From Flavihumibacter sp. (lineage in GTDB: Bacteria > Bacteroidota > Bacteroidia > Chitinophagales > Chitinophagaceae): a DNA stretch of 5,951 nucleotides. The stretch lies in contig JALOMU010000121.1 in NCBI GenBank assembly GCA_025455285.1, positions 1-5,951 on the forward strand. The letters are read 5' to 3'. Each line of letters begins with the position of its first letter. Position 1 is the stretch's first letter. A program made the translations under genes and the position numbers. The notes beneath the pieces were generated by a model. The model had not been told where the DNA came from and made no database searches. It was given only the letters and a program-made list of their open reading frames with translations. Shown here piece after piece: positions 1-5,951 of this stretch.

Positions 1-22
1 ATAACATAATAGAATTATTCAG

Positions 23-30
23 TTTCTTTG
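23..30 (+). promoter_or_regulatory. Probable Bacteroidota-type -7 promoter element
   Basis: The octamer TTTCTTTG matches the Bacteroidota primary-sigma -7 consensus TAnnTTTG at five of the six specified bases. It is followed by CAGCAAAATT, a context commonly seen around such elements. It ends 26 bases before the receptor start codon, so the 5' leader would be only about 20 nt. The matching -33 TTTG element would fall at or beyond the left window edge and cannot be assessed. The call rests on motif similarity and position only. Confidence 0.38.
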
Positions 31-56
31 CAGCAAAATTGTAAAACACACACATT

Positions 57-3000
57 ATGCTTTTGAAGAGAATTGTACGACTGGTATGCCTTTTATTGGC
101 ATTCACGGTCAGCGCAACGGCTCAGGTTACAACCAGTAGCATTACGGGAACAGTAAAAAGTTCATCCGGAGAAGTATTGGATGGTGCCACTGTTACTGCC
201 ACTCATGAACCGTCGGGTACCCAGTACACCACGATTAGCAGAAAAGGCGGAACATTTAACATGCCGGGTCTGCGTGTAGGTGGTCCTTACACCGTTAAAA
301 TTGAATTCGTTGGATTCAAGCCAATGGTTTATGAAGGTATTCAGCTGACGCTGGGTGATGCCTACAACATCAACTCTACTATGGGCGAAAACATAGCAGA
401 AATTGCTGAAGTGGTGGTTACAGCCAGCAGGAGGAAGATTTCCCAGGATAAAACAGGAGCTTCAACCAACATTGGAAGCCGCCAGATTACTACCCTGCCT
501 ACCATTTCCAGAAGTCTTTCAGATTTCACCCGTCTAACTCCGCAGGCAAACGGCAATAGTTTTGGCGGTAGAGACAATCGCTTTAACAACATTCAGGTAG
601 ACGGTGCCAACCTCAACAACAACTTCGGCTTGAGTTCTGATCCGCTTCCTGGTGGTGGTAACCAGCCAATTTCTCTGGACGCTTTTGAAGAAGTATCCGT
701 AAACATTGCACCCTACGACGTACGTCAGGCAGGATTCACTGGTGCTGGTATCAACGCTGTTACTAAAAGCGGTACCAATACATTCCGTGGAACAGTTTAT
801 CATTACTTAAGAAATGAAAGCTTTAATGGTAAAAGAGTTGGAGACACAAAATTGGGACCGCAACAAGCGCAGGACAACAAAATTTATGGTGGCGCTTTAG
901 GCGGACCAATTATCAAGAATAAATTGTTCTTCTTCGTTAATGGAGAATATGAGCAAAGGACTTTCCCAGGAATCCAGTGGTCTCCGGCAGGGGGATCAGG
1001 AATAGGAAACGTATCTACTATTTCTGCTGACACTTTGGCCAGATTTTCAAATCATCTGAGAAATACGTACGGTTATGAAACCGGGCCATATGACAACTTC
1101 AAAAATTTCCAGGCTGAGAACTATAAAATTCTCGCAAAAATTGACTGGAACATCAATAATGTTCATAAGCTTACAGCAAAGTATAATGAACTTTCAAGTA
1201 CCAATGATGTTGCTCTTAACGCGTTCAGTACACCCAATGGTGCATTGACAGGGCTTCAGGCCAGATTCGGACTCAATGGTATGTCTTATGAAAATTCAAA
1301 CTATGCATTTGAAGACAAAGTTCGTTCTGCAACCCTGGAATTGAACAGCACCAAACGCGGTCGCTGGAGCAACCAGTTACTTGCAACCTATACTAAGATT
1401 AGCGCAGTTCGCACTACCAATTCTGCTCTTTTCCCCTTCATTGATATTCGCAATGCAAATGGCCCCAATACTGCTGCCAATATCAGTGCTGGTCTTGAGC
1501 CATTTTCAAACAATAACCAGGTGGTTAATGATGTTTATGGTATTACCAATAACTTCACTTACTATGCTGGAAAACATACTATTACAGCAGGTGCATCTTA
1601 TGAGTACCAGAATGTAGGAAATATGTTTATGCCAGGTTCGCAGAGCTATTATGCATTTAATAGTCTGGACGATTTCATTAACAACAGGGCTCCAATTATT
1701 TATTCAAATACCTACAGCCTTGTACCTGGTAAAGATGCCGTTTTCGCATCTGAACTGAAAATTGGACAATTAGGCCTTTACCTGCAAGATGAAATCAACA
1801 TTAGCCCGGTATTCAAATTGACTGCAGGCATTCGTTTTGACCGCCCAATCTATGGAGACGAGCCGATCGAAAACCCTGCCATTACTGCTCTGCAGTTGTA
1901 TGACAAGAACGGTAATCTGACTAACTACAGAAACAATGTTTGGCCTAAATCTACATTTTATGTTTCTCCACGGGTTGGATTCCGATGGGATGTAGAAGGT
2001 GATAAGAGCCTGATTGTTCGTGGTGGTACTGGCGTATTTACCGGCAGAATCCCCTTTGTTTGGTTAACCAACATTCCAAGCAACTCCGGCATGTACCAGT
2101 TTGGTGCAATTGTTCGTGATGCTGCACAGCTGGAAAACTTTAAATTTAATCCTGATCCTGCTTTCCACCTCGACAAATTACCTCAGCAAGCCGGACAGTC
2201 TGTACCAGGTAATATTGTAGTGACCGATCCAAACTTCAAATTTCCACAGATTTTCCGTACCAATCTTGCATTCGACAAGAGCTTTGGCAATGGCTGGGTA
2301 CTTACTATGGAGGCCATTTATACCAAGGATATCAATGCCGTGCGGATGAGAAATGCAAACGAAAGGCCCACCAATGGCACCATCAACGGAGCAGATGATC
2401 GTCCCCGCTTTCTGACAGCGGCAGACAGAAGGTTGAATTCTAATATTACAGGTTCAGCAATTGTATTGGAAAATACAAATGAAGGAAACAGTTTTGCATT
2501 TACAACACAAATCAGCAAAACCTTTACTAAAGGACTTTATGGCTCTTTGGCGTACACTTATTCTTTTGCCAATGATGTTACTCCTAACCCAGGTTCAACG
2601 GCGAACAGTGTTTGGAATGGCAACGCGGCAATAGGTACACAAAATAGTGTTGAATTATATGGTTCCCAGTACGCATTACCTCATCGGGTGGTTGGTAATA
2701 TCTCTTATCGTGCTGAATACTTTAAAAAGAACCTTGCTACCACTATTTCATTGTTTTATGAAGGAGCGCACCAGGGCACATTTACCTATGCAGTTTCAGG
2801 TGACCTGAACAACGATGGTAACTCAAACGTCGATTTGCTTTACATTCCCCGTAATCCGAGTGAGATCAATTTTGTAAACATCGTAAGTGGCGGACAAGTT
2901 ACCTTTACTGCTCAACAGCAATCAGACGCGTTCTTTAACTATATAGAACAGGATGATTACCTGAAAAAGAGGAAAGGAACATACGCTGAACGTTCCGGTG

Positions 3001-3317
3001 CTTTGCTTCCCTGGTATAATCGTGTGGATTTTAAAATCCTTCAGGATCTTAGCAAAAAAATCGGCAATAACAAAAACACACTACAGCTGAGTGTTGATAT
3101 TTTCAACTTCGCCAATATGATCAGTAAAAACGCAGGCATTCGTAACCTGGTTAACCAGAATTTGCCCATCCAATTTGCCGGTTATAATGGCGCGGGTCAG
3201 CCAACCTATCGTATGCAAACACTTAATGGTCAGCTACTGAATTCTACCTTCCGTAGAAATGTCAGCACAGCCAGCACCTGGAGCATGCAGATTGGTATTC
3301 GCTACATCTTCAACTAA
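57..3317 (+). CDS. TonB-dependent outer-membrane receptor, Oar-like, with carboxypeptidase regulatory-like domain
   Basis: This 1086-residue protein should sit in the outer membrane and import, or possibly export, a large substrate using TonB/ExbBD energy. Residues 1-22 form a signal peptide (KR then a Leu/Val-rich core, with likely cleavage after SATA at A22, leaving Q23). Residues about 27-108 are a beta-sandwich of the carboxypeptidase regulatory-like type (ITGTVKSSSGEVLDGATV, later FNMPGLRVGGPYTV). E118-VVVTA-123 resembles a TonB box. The plug covers about 130-240 and includes DNRFNNIQVDG at 173-183; the rest is barrel. The chain ends in alternating residues WSMQIGIRYIFN, a typical final strand with a beta-signal. 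An acidic DLNNDG stretch at 916-921 is typical of this family. No SusD-like gene follows, so this is not a classical SusCD glycan pair. Oar of Myxococcus xanthus is the best-known relative and is linked to protease secretion and development; the substrate here is unknown. The ATG at 57 gives a complete signal peptide and has no Shine-Dalgarno sequence. The gene appears intact. Confidence 0.95.
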   Translation: MLLKRIVRLVCLLLAFTVSATAQVTTSSITGTVKSSSGEVLDGATVTATHEPSGTQYTTISRKGGTFNMPGLRVGGPYTVKIEFVGFKPMVYEGIQLTLGDAYNINSTMGENIAEIAEVVVTASRRKISQDKTGASTNIGSRQITTLPTISRSLSDFTRLTPQANGNSFGGRDNRFNNIQVDGANLNNNFGLSSDPLPGGGNQPISLDAFEEVSVNIAPYDVRQAGFTGAGINAVTKSGTNTFRGTVYHYLRNESFNGKRVGDTKLGPQQAQDNKIYGGALGGPIIKNKLFFFVNGEYEQRTFPGIQWSPAGGSGIGNVSTISADTLARFSNHLRNTYGYETGPYDNFKNFQAENYKILAKIDWNINNVHKLTAKYNELSSTNDVALNAFSTPNGALTGLQARFGLNGMSYENSNYAFEDKVRSATLELNSTKRGRWSNQLLATYTKISAVRTTNSALFPFIDIRNANGPNTAANISAGLEPFSNNNQVVNDVYGITNNFTYYAGKHTITAGASYEYQNVGNMFMPGSQSYYAFNSLDDFINNRAPIIYSNTYSLVPGKDAVFASELKIGQLGLYLQDEINISPVFKLTAGIRFDRPIYGDEPIENPAITALQLYDKNGNLTNYRNNVWPKSTFYVSPRVGFRWDVEGDKSLIVRGGTGVFTGRIPFVWLTNIPSNSGMYQFGAIVRDAAQLENFKFNPDPAFHLDKLPQQAGQSVPGNIVVTDPNFKFPQIFRTNLAFDKSFGNGWVLTMEAIYTKDINAVRMRNANERPTNGTINGADDRPRFLTAADRRLNSNITGSAIVLENTNEGNSFAFTTQISKTFTKGLYGSLAYTYSFANDVTPNPGSTANSVWNGNAAIGTQNSVELYGSQYALPHRVVGNISYRAEYFKKNLATTISLFYEGAHQGTFTYAVSGDLNNDGNSNVDLLYIPRNPSEINFVNIVSGGQVTFTAQQQSDAFFNYIEQDDYLKKRKGTYAERSGALLPWYNRVDFKILQDLSKKIGNNKNTLQLSVDIFNFANMISKNAGIRNLVNQNLPIQFAGYNGAGQPTYRMQTLNGQLLNSTFRRNVSTASTWSMQIGIRYIFN

Positions 3318-3334
3318 TTGTTGATTCAAGAATA

Positions 3335-3371
3335 AAAAAGGCTGTCTCACATTTGGTGGGACAGCCTTTTT
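3335..3371 (+). terminator. Rho-independent terminator between convergent genes, probably bidirectional
   Basis: Bases 3335-3350 pair with 3356-3371 to form a 16-bp stem with a 5-nt loop (ATTTG). Five A/T pairs at the base provide a T tract on each strand. The stem begins 18 nt after the receptor stop codon and lies 22 nt beyond the esterase stop on the other strand, so it can serve both convergent genes. Base 3347 (T) opposite 3359 (G) gives a G·U pair in the rightward transcript but a C·A mismatch in the leftward one. The hairpin is therefore somewhat stronger for the receptor, although the leftward transcript has the longer U run (six bases, then AUU). Confidence 0.92.
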
Positions 3372-3393
3372 AGTTAATGAAGATTCGTTTTGA

Positions 3394-4221
3394 TCAGCCT
3401 GCAAAGGCCCAATCAAGGAATACCGGCATTGCCTTACCCCAGGTTGCAACATCGTGCCTGCCATCGGGTAATTCGAGGTAATACATATCGGAAGTGCGGT
3501 TATATCCTTTTCTTTCCAGTTCTGTCATCAATCCGAGTGTATCATCAATGGAATCAATGATTCCATTCCCATTGCGATCATTGGTTTCATCAAGGGTTCC
3601 GGTACATAAGAAAAATTTCAGCCAGGGAGCATAATTTCCTTTTCTTACCAGGTCATGCATAATGCGATGTTTGTCGTCATCATAGTCAGGTTCCGTCTGA
3701 TCCAGCATTCTCCACCAGAGTGAACCTGAAAAAACTCCCACTTTTGTAAATTCATGCGGATGCGCCCAAACAATGTCCAGTGCCGATAAACCACCCAGGC
3801 TAAATCCCGCAAATACTTTTTCACTGAATTCAGGGTATCCAAGTTCCATCCGGATGGTTGGCAGCAATTCTTCGAAGATAAATTTCGTGTATGCAGCTGC
3901 TTTAGCACCCCTGCCCAGGTAATCCGGAACACCGGCTGTACCGTACTCCATTTTTCGATCGGTACCCGCATGCATGGCAACTGCAATTAGAGGAATGCTT
4001 CCCTTACGTTGCAGAAAGTCCCTGAACACTTCGATCCAGTTCATGGTAGCCATGTCCTGGCCATCGTTTATTAACAGTAAGGCAGGGCGCTGGTTTTTTT
4101 CCAGGAATCCGGGAACATACGCGTCTACTTTTACCGTACGATCAAGGTGTTCCGATTCAATTTCAGTAGCGATGATATCAATTGTTAAACTGGTTTTCTC
4201 CGGGGGCATCAGGTCACTCAT
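3394..4221 (-). CDS. Alpha/beta-hydrolase esterase (esterase D / enterochelin-esterase-like family)
   Basis: This 275-residue serine hydrolase has no signal peptide or membrane segment and is probably cytoplasmic. The first roughly 45 residues form the opening beta strands (VKVDAYVPGF), followed by LLLINDGQDM at 48-57, the usual oxyanion-side loop of this family. GFSLGG at 139-144 is the nucleophile elbow, with Ser141 as nucleophile. GVFSGSLWW at 162-170 is the conserved strand and loop after it. CTGTLDE at 206-212 likely supplies the acid (D211 or E212), and GRHD at 254-257 supplies the catalytic His256. Between acid and histidine lies DRNGNGIID (215-223), which resembles a calcium-binding loop. 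Relatives hydrolyse esters of siderophores, S-formylglutathione, sugars or acylated polymers; the true substrate here is unknown. It is divergent from the ATP-grasp/YbdK-like gene pair across 104 bp, which suggests but does not prove a shared pathway. ATG at 4221 was chosen; Met5 is a possible alternative start. Confidence 0.9.
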   Translation of the reverse strand: MSDLMPPEKTSLTIDIIATEIESEHLDRTVKVDAYVPGFLEKNQRPALLLINDGQDMATMNWIEVFRDFLQRKGSIPLIAVAMHAGTDRKMEYGTAGVPDYLGRGAKAAAYTKFIFEELLPTIRMELGYPEFSEKVFAGFSLGGLSALDIVWAHPHEFTKVGVFSGSLWWRMLDQTEPDYDDDKHRIMHDLVRKGNYAPWLKFFLCTGTLDETNDRNGNGIIDSIDDTLGLMTELERKGYNRTSDMYYLELPDGRHDVATWGKAMPVFLDWAFAG

Positions 4222-4325
4222 AACTGTTCACAATAAAATAATACAGGGCGTTGAAAATACAGGAAATTGGTGAAAAAAAAACTATATTCAGGTTCGATCT
4301 TTACCATTAACCAATTCAAATACAG
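4222..4325. other. Divergent intergenic region between esterase and ATP-grasp genes
   Basis: This 104-bp A/T-rich spacer must carry the promoters of both divergent genes. It contains a run of nine A residues (4273-4281). No convincing TAnnTTTG/TTTG promoter pair is visible on either strand: GATCTTTA at 4296-4303 (+) and TATTTTCA on the minus strand (4254-4261) each match only four of the six specified bases and lack a properly spaced -33 element. AATTGGT (4265-4271) and ACCAATT (4310-4316) form a 7-bp inverted repeat with a 38-nt gap, which is about what chance would allow. There is no Shine-Dalgarno sequence before either start codon. Confidence 0.5.
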
Positions 4326-5288
4326 ATGAAGAAAATTGGCATTTTGTTTGGCCAGGAACGCAGCTTTCCTATGGCCTTCATAGAGCGTGTAAATAGTAAA
4401 AACATAGAAGGCATTCTTGCGGAACCCGTGCGCATCGATAAAGTGATGCAGGGAGAAGCCACCGACTATGCAGTAATCATTGACCGGATTTCCCAGGATG
4501 TGCCTTTTTACCGGGCTTTTCTAAAGAACGCAGCCCTCTGCGGAACGGCCGTTATAAATAACCCTTTCTGGTGGAGTGCCGATGAAAAATTCTTCAATAA
4601 CTGCCTGGCCACCAAAATTGGGGTTCCAGTACCCAAAACTGTTATTCTTCCTTCCAGGGATCTTCCGTCAGACACTACCGATCAATCGTTCAGTAACCTG
4701 GCTTATCCGCTTGACTGGGATGGCATTTTCAAGTATGTAGGATTTCCCGCTTATATGAAACCCTTTGCAGGAGGTGGTTGGAAAAACGTATACAAGCTGG
4801 TGAGCATGGAAGATTTTTTTGAGAAACATGGTGAAACCGGCGAGTTGGTAATGCTGTTGCAAGAGGAAATCATTTTTGAAGAATACTACCGTTGCTATTG
4901 CATTGGGGGTAAATATGTGCGGATCATGCCTTATGAACCCCGCAACCCGCATCATCTTCGTTACCAGGCAGGCTTCTCTCCCAGCCCGGAACGGCTTAAG
5001 CAGATGGAGGAAATTGTTTTAAAAATCAATCATTATCTGGGGTATGACTTCAACACTGTGGAATTGGCAGTAAGAGATGGTATTCCTTATGCAATTGACT
5101 TCTGCAATCCTGCTCCAGACGCGGAAATCAAGAGCGTAGGCGAAGACAACTTTGCCTGGGTAGTTGAAACAGCTGCCAATTACGCTATTGAAAAAGCAAT
5201 GGCGTACCAGCCGGGAAAAGACAACCTGACCTGGGGTGAATACATCAAGCGCAGCGCCGCCAAAACCCCCTTAACATCCGGACTATAA
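4326..5288 (+). CDS. ATP-grasp domain ligase (amide/peptide-bond-forming, RimK/glutathione-synthetase-like fold)
   Basis: This 320-residue soluble protein is predicted to activate a carboxylate as acyl-phosphate with ATP and join it to an amine. Residues 1-85 resemble a pre-ATP-grasp alpha/beta domain (KKIGILFGQ at 2-10; NNPFWW at 78-83). DEKFFNN at 86-92 is the usual first nucleotide-site lysine region (K88). GFPAYMKPFAGGGWKNV at 139-155 has ATP-binding K145 followed by a glycine-rich loop. LLQEEIIFEEYYRCYCIGG at 177-195 has the hinge Q/E residues and a conserved Arg189. YDFNTVELAVRDG at 240-252 and AIDFCNPAPD at 256-265 supply the likely Mg2+ ligands E246, D258 and N261. All expected catalytic elements are present, so it should be active. 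Acceptor and donor substrates are not evident. It precedes the YbdK-like ligase gene by 45 bp on the same strand with no terminator between, so the two are probably one operon. The ATG at 4326 directly opens the first beta strand and has no Shine-Dalgarno sequence. Confidence 0.9.
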   Translation: MKKIGILFGQERSFPMAFIERVNSKNIEGILAEPVRIDKVMQGEATDYAVIIDRISQDVPFYRAFLKNAALCGTAVINNPFWWSADEKFFNNCLATKIGVPVPKTVILPSRDLPSDTTDQSFSNLAYPLDWDGIFKYVGFPAYMKPFAGGGWKNVYKLVSMEDFFEKHGETGELVMLLQEEIIFEEYYRCYCIGGKYVRIMPYEPRNPHHLRYQAGFSPSPERLKQMEEIVLKINHYLGYDFNTVELAVRDGIPYAIDFCNPAPDAEIKSVGEDNFAWVVETAANYAIEKAMAYQPGKDNLTWGEYIKRSAAKTPLTSGL

Positions 5289-5297
5289 GTATTCTAT

Positions 5298-5325
5298 TTT
5301 TCACCTTTCACTTTTCACCTTTCAC
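5298..5325 (+). repeat. Perfect 14-bp tandem repeat (two copies) in the ligase-ligase spacer
   Basis: TTTTCACCTTTCAC occurs twice head to tail, at 5298-5311 and 5312-5325, and each copy holds two TTTCAC-like half units. The tract is pyrimidine-rich on the coding strand and ends 8 bases before the ATG at 5334, occupying the place where a ribosome binding site would normally lie. Similar TTTCAC-type simple repeats are, from general experience, frequent between genes in Bacteroidota. No stem can form within it, so it is not a terminator. Slippage-prone copy number could change the leader length, but that is inference. Confidence 0.85.
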
Positions 5326-5333
5326 TTCTTATT

Positions 5334-5951
5334 ATGTCTCCAATCAATTATAGCCAATTCACGCTGGGTATAGAAGAAGAATACATGGTCCTTGACCCAC
5401 AGTCGCGCGAGCTTAAAAGCCATGAGCAAAAGATCGTACTGGAGGGACAAAAAATCATCAAGGACAAAGTAAAAGCAGAAATGCACCAGGCAGTGGTGGA
5501 AGTAGGTACCGATATCTGCAAGGACATTGACGAAGCCTTAAAAGATGTGGCTACACTTCGCAATACCATTGCGAGAGTTGCCGGTGACCTGGGTTTTTCT
5601 ATGGGTGCTGCCGGTACACATCCTTTCAGCCATTGGGAAAGCCAGCTGATCACCGACCATGTCCGTTACAGTGAAATCGTTAACGAATTGCAGGAAGCTG
5701 CCCGCAGCAACCTCATTTTTGGGTTACATGTACATGTAGGAATGGAAAGCAGGGAGATGGCCAATCATATTGCCAACAGTACCAGGTATTTCCTGCCACA
5801 TATTTATGCGCTTAGTACCAATTCCCCTTTTTGGGAAGGGCGACTAACAGGATATAAATCTTTCCGCACAAAGGTATTTGACAAATTCCCACGGACAGGC
5901 ATACCCGAATATTTCGATACCATTGAAGATTATGATCACTATGTCAAGATG
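5334..5951 (+). CDS. Carboxylate-amine ligase, YbdK-like (glutamate-cysteine ligase type 2 family), N-terminal part
   Basis: The reading frame is open from ATG 5334 to the window edge, giving 206 residues; the family is usually about 370 residues, so a little over half is present and the stop lies outside. The protein is a cytoplasmic, glutamine-synthetase-fold ligase that uses ATP to join a carboxylate to an amine; E. coli YbdK has weak gamma-glutamylcysteine ligase activity. Recognisable family blocks are LGIEEEYMVLD at 11-21 (metal-site glutamates E14-E16), KAEMHQAVVEVGT at 47-59 (E49, E56), GTHPFSHW at 94-101, GLHVHVG at 130-136 (H132, H134), STNSPFWEGRLTGYKSFR at 161-178 (nucleotide/substrate region with R170 and R178) and FPRTGIPEYF at 185-194. 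It follows the ATP-grasp gene by 45 bp and is probably co-transcribed with it. The start is fixed by the LGIEEE block, which normally begins about 10 residues from the N terminus. No Shine-Dalgarno sequence is present. Confidence 0.93.
   Translation, partial: MSPINYSQFTLGIEEEYMVLDPQSRELKSHEQKIVLEGQKIIKDKVKAEMHQAVVEVGTDICKDIDEALKDVATLRNTIARVAGDLGFSMGAAGTHPFSHWESQLITDHVRYSEIVNELQEAARSNLIFGLHVHVGMESREMANHIANSTRYFLPHIYALSTNSPFWEGRLTGYKSFRTKVFDKFPRTGIPEYFDTIEDYDHYVKM

Noticed and set aside
362..803. Two minus-strand open frames of 76 and 89 codons inside the receptor gene
   Set aside because: They lie fully within a strongly supported coding region, resemble no family, and their compositions (Ser/Thr/Val-rich, Cys-containing) are typical of antisense translation.
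1381..1617. 78-codon plus-strand open frame overlapping the receptor in another frame, with a hydrophobic start
   Set aside because: The receptor frame runs unbroken through it with convincing barrel strands, and there is no separate initiation signal.
3645..4273. Open frames overlapping the esterase on either strand (113 codons minus, 99 codons plus)
   Set aside because: The esterase frame contains the complete catalytic triad and family motifs; the others have no recognisable domain.
4265..4316. AATTGGT / ACCAATT inverted repeat as an operator in the divergent spacer
   Set aside because: Only 7 bp with a 38-nt gap in A/T-rich DNA; a match of this size is likely by chance in about 100 bp.
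5298..5325. Start of a CRISPR array or other spaced repeat array
   Set aside because: The two 14-bp copies are directly adjacent with no spacers, and the repeats stop at the next gene.
5289..5333. Terminator between the two ligase genes
   Set aside because: There is no self-complementary stem in the spacer, so read-through into the YbdK-like gene is expected.
5348..5653. 101-codon minus-strand open frame at the right end
   Set aside because: It is antisense to the YbdK-like ligase, whose EEE, GTHP and HVH motifs fix the true frame on the plus strand.

Overview
The window looks like chromosomal DNA from a Bacteroidota bacterium, most likely a Chitinophagaceae-type relative. The clues are a large Oar-like TonB-dependent receptor, moderate GC content, no Shine-Dalgarno sequence ahead of any of the four starts (the start contexts are A/T-rich), and a near-consensus Bacteroidota -7 element (TAnnTTTG type) ahead of the first gene. 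The assignment below phylum level is an impression from sequence style, not a measurement.

Layout: (1) bases 1-56 hold a probable promoter; (2) 57-3317 (+) encode a 1086-residue outer-membrane TonB-dependent receptor with a carboxypeptidase-regulatory-like N-terminal domain, a plug and a beta-barrel, and no SusD partner; (3) 3335-3371 form a strong hairpin terminator shared by two convergent genes; (4) 3394-4221 (-) encode a cytoplasmic alpha/beta-hydrolase esterase of the esterase D / enterochelin-esterase type; (5) 4222-4325 is a 104-bp divergent intergenic region; (6) 4326-5288 (+) encode an ATP-grasp ligase; (7) 5289-5333 is a short spacer containing a perfect 14-bp tandem repeat; (8) 5334 to the window end (+) is the N-terminal part of a YbdK-like carboxylate-amine ligase (glutamate-cysteine ligase type 2 family), cut by the window edge.

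The part of most biological interest is the right half. Two unrelated kinds of ATP-dependent amide-bond-forming enzyme (ATP-grasp and GCS2/YbdK) lie in tandem, and a serine hydrolase is divergently transcribed from the same intergenic region. This is the composition expected of a small amidoligase pathway that makes, and possibly trims or releases, a glutathione-like or peptide-like amide metabolite. Substrate and product cannot be read from the sequence, and the cluster probably continues past the right edge. The receptor on the left is separated from this set by the terminator and is probably an independent transcription unit.

No tRNA, rRNA, CRISPR array, insertion sequence or phage gene is seen.
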